Shown in pieces: positions 5,062 to 6,211 of a DNA stretch of 6,211 nucleotides. Source of the DNA: Gemmatimonadales bacterium (GTDB lineage Bacteria; Gemmatimonadota; Gemmatimonadetes; Gemmatimonadales; GWC2-71-9); NCBI GenBank assembly GCA_013813675.1, contig JACCRH010000349.1:1-6211 (forward strand). Reading direction: 5' to 3'. Each line of letters starts with the position of its first letter. Positions within the stretch are counted from its first letter, which is position 1. Made by a program: the position numbers and the translations under genes. A model generated the notes under the pieces. The model saw only the letters and a program-made list of their open reading frames with translations. It was not told where the DNA came from and did no database searches.

Positions 5062-6211
5062 AGTGCTGGAGCCGGCGGTAGAGCGCGCTGCGGCTCAGCC
5101 CCAGCACCTTCGCCGCCTGGCTCACGTTGCCACCGTGCCGCTCCAGCGCCTTCCGGATCAGCAGTCGTTCCACCTCCTCGAGCGGCAGGTCTTCCAACCG
5201 CGGCGCGGCTCCCGGCGGGAGGCGAAGGCCCAGGTCCACCGCCCCCACCGCCCCTTCCCGGGCCATCAGCACCGCGCGCTCCATCGTGTGATCCAGCTCG
5301 CGCACGTTGCCGGGCCAGGCGTGCGCCTCGAGCGCTTCGATGGCGTCGGGATGGAATCCGACCAGCGCCTTGCGGTACCGCGCGGCATAGCGCCGCAGGA
5401 AGTGCCCGGCCAGCTCCACGATATCCTCGCGGCGCTCGCGCAGCGGCGGCAACCGGATCTCGATGGTGTTGAGCCGGAAGAGCAGGTCCTCGCGAAACCG
5501 CCCGGCCGCCACCTCCACCGCGAGGTCCGCGTTGGTGGCGGAGAGGAGGCGGACGTCGATACGCCGCGCCCGGGAGGCGCCGACCCGCTCCACCTCGCCG
5601 GTCTCCAGGACCCGAAGCAGTTTGGCCTGCTGCCGCAGCGCCAGTGTCCCGATCTCGTCCAGCAGGAGCGTGCCGCCCTCCGCCAGCTCGAACCGCCCGA
5701 TCCGATCCGCCCGCGCATCGGTAAACGCGCCTTTCACATGGCCGAACATCTCGCTCTCGAAGAGCCCCTCCGAGAGTCCGCCGAGGTTGACCGCCACCAG
5801 TGGCCGTGCCGCTCGCGGGGAGGCAGCGTGGAGCCACTGCGCCACCACCTCCTTCCCGGTGCCGTGCTCGCCGCTCACCAGCACGTTCGCGTCCGAGGCC
5901 GCCACCCGGTCCATGAGCTGGAGCACCGGCCGCATCGCCGGAGACCTGGCGATCAGCTCGGGTGCGCCGTCCCGCCGGAGCAGCCGGTTCTCGCTCTCCA
6001 GCCGGCGGGTGCTCCGAAGCGCGCGTCCCAGCTCGACCTGGGTCCGCACGGTGGCGAGCAGCCGGTTGTTGTCCCACGGCTTCTCGATGAAATCGCGGGC
6101 GCCCCGGCGCATCGCCTCCACCGCCTTCTCCACGCTGCCCCACGCGGTCATCACCACGCTGGGGAGGGTGGCGTCGAGGGCCTGGAGCTGGGAGACCAGC
6201 TCCAGGCCCTC
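5051..6211 (-). CDS. Sigma-54-dependent response regulator, NtrC family (N-terminus beyond window edge)
   Basis: Two-component activator that, when phosphorylated, hydrolyses ATP to remodel sigma-54 RNA polymerase at distant promoters. The frame runs open to the right edge, 18 codons beyond the GTG at 6157. Those codons read EGLELVSQLQALDATLPS, clearly receiver-domain sequence, so the GTG is internal. Over 386 visible residues: receiver end with the switch Thr in MTAWG (T22) and Lys in EKPWD (K44), the phospho-Asp lying outside; a linker helix (about 50-80); an AAA+ domain with Walker A GEHGTGKE (114-121), the sigma-54 contact loop GAFTDA (161-166, where most members have GAFTGA), Walker B LLLDE (182-186) and FREDLLFRLN (arginine-finger region, about 239-248); and a Fis-type helix-turn-helix (about 348-386, NVSQAAKVLGLSRSALYRRL). 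It is first in the pair, and its stop lies inside the start of the kinase gene. Target genes are unknown; in related genomes such pairs often sit beside ABC transporter genes. Confidence 0.96.
   Translation of the reverse strand, partial: EGLELVSQLQALDATLPSVVMTAWGSVEKAVEAMRRGARDFIEKPWDNNRLLATVRTQVELGRALRSTRRLESENRLLRRDGAPELIARSPAMRPVLQLMDRVAASDANVLVSGEHGTGKEVVAQWLHAASPRAARPLVAVNLGGLSEGLFESEMFGHVKGAFTDARADRIGRFELAEGGTLLLDEIGTLALRQQAKLLRVLETGEVERVGASRARRIDVRLLSATNADLAVEVAAGRFREDLLFRLNTIEIRLPPLRERREDIVELAGHFLRRYAARYRKALVGFHPDAIEALEAHAWPGNVRELDHTMERAVLMAREGAVGAVDLGLRLPPGAAPRLEDLPLEEVERLLIRKALERHGGNVSQAAKVLGLSRSALYRRLQHYGL

Noticed and set aside
4737..6143. A 468-codon open frame on the minus strand in another frame over the regulator and kinase start
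   Set aside because: It is an Arg/Gly/Ala-rich shadow of the sigma-54 regulator, whose own frame has all the conserved motifs.

Overview
This is a GC-rich bacterial window with tightly packed genes and the two kinds of evidence that separate real genes from frame shadows: recognisable family motifs and overlapping start/stop codons. The gene mix (DinB-fold protein with an export signal, secreted-type serine hydrolase with a C-terminal DUF3471-like domain, MscL with a zinc ribbon, and an NtrC-type regulator followed by an NtrY-like kinase) resembles what is seen in Gemmatimonadota, Acidobacteriota and similar soil lineages. That assignment is an inference from gene style only; there is no rRNA or marker gene here.

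Left part (1-2826, + strand): the C-terminal half of a RhlE-type DEAD-box RNA helicase enters from the left edge. It is followed by a DinB-like protein and then a serine hydrolase of the class C beta-lactamase fold. Both junctions are ATGA stop/start overlaps, so the three are almost certainly co-transcribed and translationally coupled. The functions do not form an obvious pathway: an RNA helicase in the cytoplasm is coupled to two proteins predicted to be exported.

Middle (2827-3179): a gene-free stretch of about 350 bases between convergent genes. It holds a GC-rich hairpin just after the hydrolase, a possible decayed lipoprotein start, an AT-rich island, and a 118-base imperfect inverted-repeat element (2994-3111) with a tandem 18-base duplication at its centre. 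The element looks like a REP/MITE-type dispersed repeat.

Right part (3180-6211, all - strand): in transcription order, a sigma-54 response regulator (its N-terminus lies beyond the right edge), a membrane histidine kinase whose start overlaps the regulator stop by 11 bases, and then, after 79 bases, mscL. The regulator and kinase form a two-component system of the NtrX/NtrY or AtoC type with unknown signal. MscL is the osmotic-shock release channel and here ends in a Cys4 zinc ribbon. I see no clear new system. The most interesting items are the inverted-repeat element, the zinc-ribbon MscL, the exported DinB protein and the GAFTDA variant in the sigma-54 contact loop.
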